Below are positions 5,057 through 5,144 of a DNA stretch of 5,144 nucleotides, one piece after another; position 1 is the first letter of the stretch, and every line of letters starts with the position of its first letter. The stretch is taken from NCBI GenBank assembly GCA_964541895.1, contig CAZISM010000240.1, positions 1 through 5,144 of the forward strand. The letters are read 5' to 3'. Under the pieces are notes generated by a model. It had not been told where the DNA came from. It saw nothing but the letters and a program-made list of their open reading frames with translations, and searched no databases. Source of the stretch: CAZISM01 sp964541895. Lineage in GTDB: Bacteria > Zhuqueibacterota > Zhuqueibacteria > Residuimicrobiales > Residuimicrobiaceae. The position numbers and the translations under genes are program-made.

Positions 5057-5144
5057 ATGAAGCTGCGTCTGCCCCATTCGTTCTATAACACGATCTCGTA
5101 CATAGGCGCCGCCATTGCCACCATCGCCACCTCTATGTTTGTCT
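5057..5144 (+). CDS. N-terminus of a membrane-anchored protein, possibly a NapC/NirT-like or other multihaem cytochrome (partial)
   Basis: Only 29 codons are in the window. ATG 5057 is preceded by AAAGGAG (5046-5052) at 4 nt, a strong ribosome site. The peptide starts MKLRLPHSFYNTISYIGAAI and continues into a hydrophobic stretch (about 13-29) that is still open at the window edge. A short basic and aromatic lead followed directly by a membrane helix is a pattern I associate with anchors of NapC/NirT-type and other multihaem cytochromes, which would fit the operon theme. No CxxCH motif is visible yet, so this is a guess. It is separated from the operon by about 310 nt and may have its own promoter. 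Confidence 0.7.
   Translation, partial: MKLRLPHSFYNTISYIGAAIATIATSMFV

Noticed and set aside
1..5144. CRISPR array, tRNA, rRNA or transposase gene
   Set aside because: No regularly spaced repeats, no tRNA or rRNA signatures and no transposase motifs were seen on either strand.

Overview
The window carries one compact plus-strand operon for a membrane-bound, Rieske/cytochrome b type quinol-oxidising complex. It is flanked on the left by the tail of an unrelated gene and on the right by the start of another membrane protein. The base composition is moderately GC-rich, there are strong Shine-Dalgarno sites, and a secreted multihaem c-type cytochrome is present. Together these point to a Gram-negative anaerobic or facultative bacterium with a low-potential (probably menaquinone) respiratory chain. 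Desulfobacterota, Calditrichota or KSB1-like lineages are reasonable guesses, but the sequence alone does not settle the phylum.

Layout: (1) 1-56, probable C-terminal end of an upstream gene. (2) 57-297, intergenic: a 10-bp stem-loop, then a perfect 36-bp palindrome (likely terminator), then a stretch with an 8-bp direct repeat and a 10-bp palindrome that may be the operon control region. (3) 298-744, Rieske iron-sulfur protein. (4) 754-1833, a 7-helix cytochrome b, a natural b6 plus subunit-IV fusion. (5) 1851-3116, a nine-haem (CxxCH) cytochrome c with a C-terminal membrane anchor. (6) 3097-4746, a DUF2339-like polytopic membrane protein overlapping the cytochrome gene by 20 nt. (7) 4747-5056, about 310 nt without a convincing protein gene. 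It holds a promoter-like site, a CCGG tandem repeat and a 162-nt element that folds by hand into a three-way junction followed by a run of seven T. (8) 5057 to the end, the first 29 codons of a new gene with an N-terminal membrane anchor.

How the parts work together (inference): the b subunit and Rieske protein would oxidise quinol. No cytochrome c1 or f is encoded here; the nonahaem cytochrome occupies that position in the operon and is the likely electron acceptor. The Rieske protein lacks the Ser and Tyr that raise cluster potential in classical bc1 complexes. The b subunit has b6-type haem-ligand spacing but lacks the cysteine that attaches haem ci. The translationally coupled DUF2339-like protein has no known function and is a candidate accessory or assembly subunit.

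The two most interesting items are this non-canonical bc complex with a nonahaem cytochrome and DUF2339 partner, and the structured, possibly independently transcribed RNA element at about 4818-5001.
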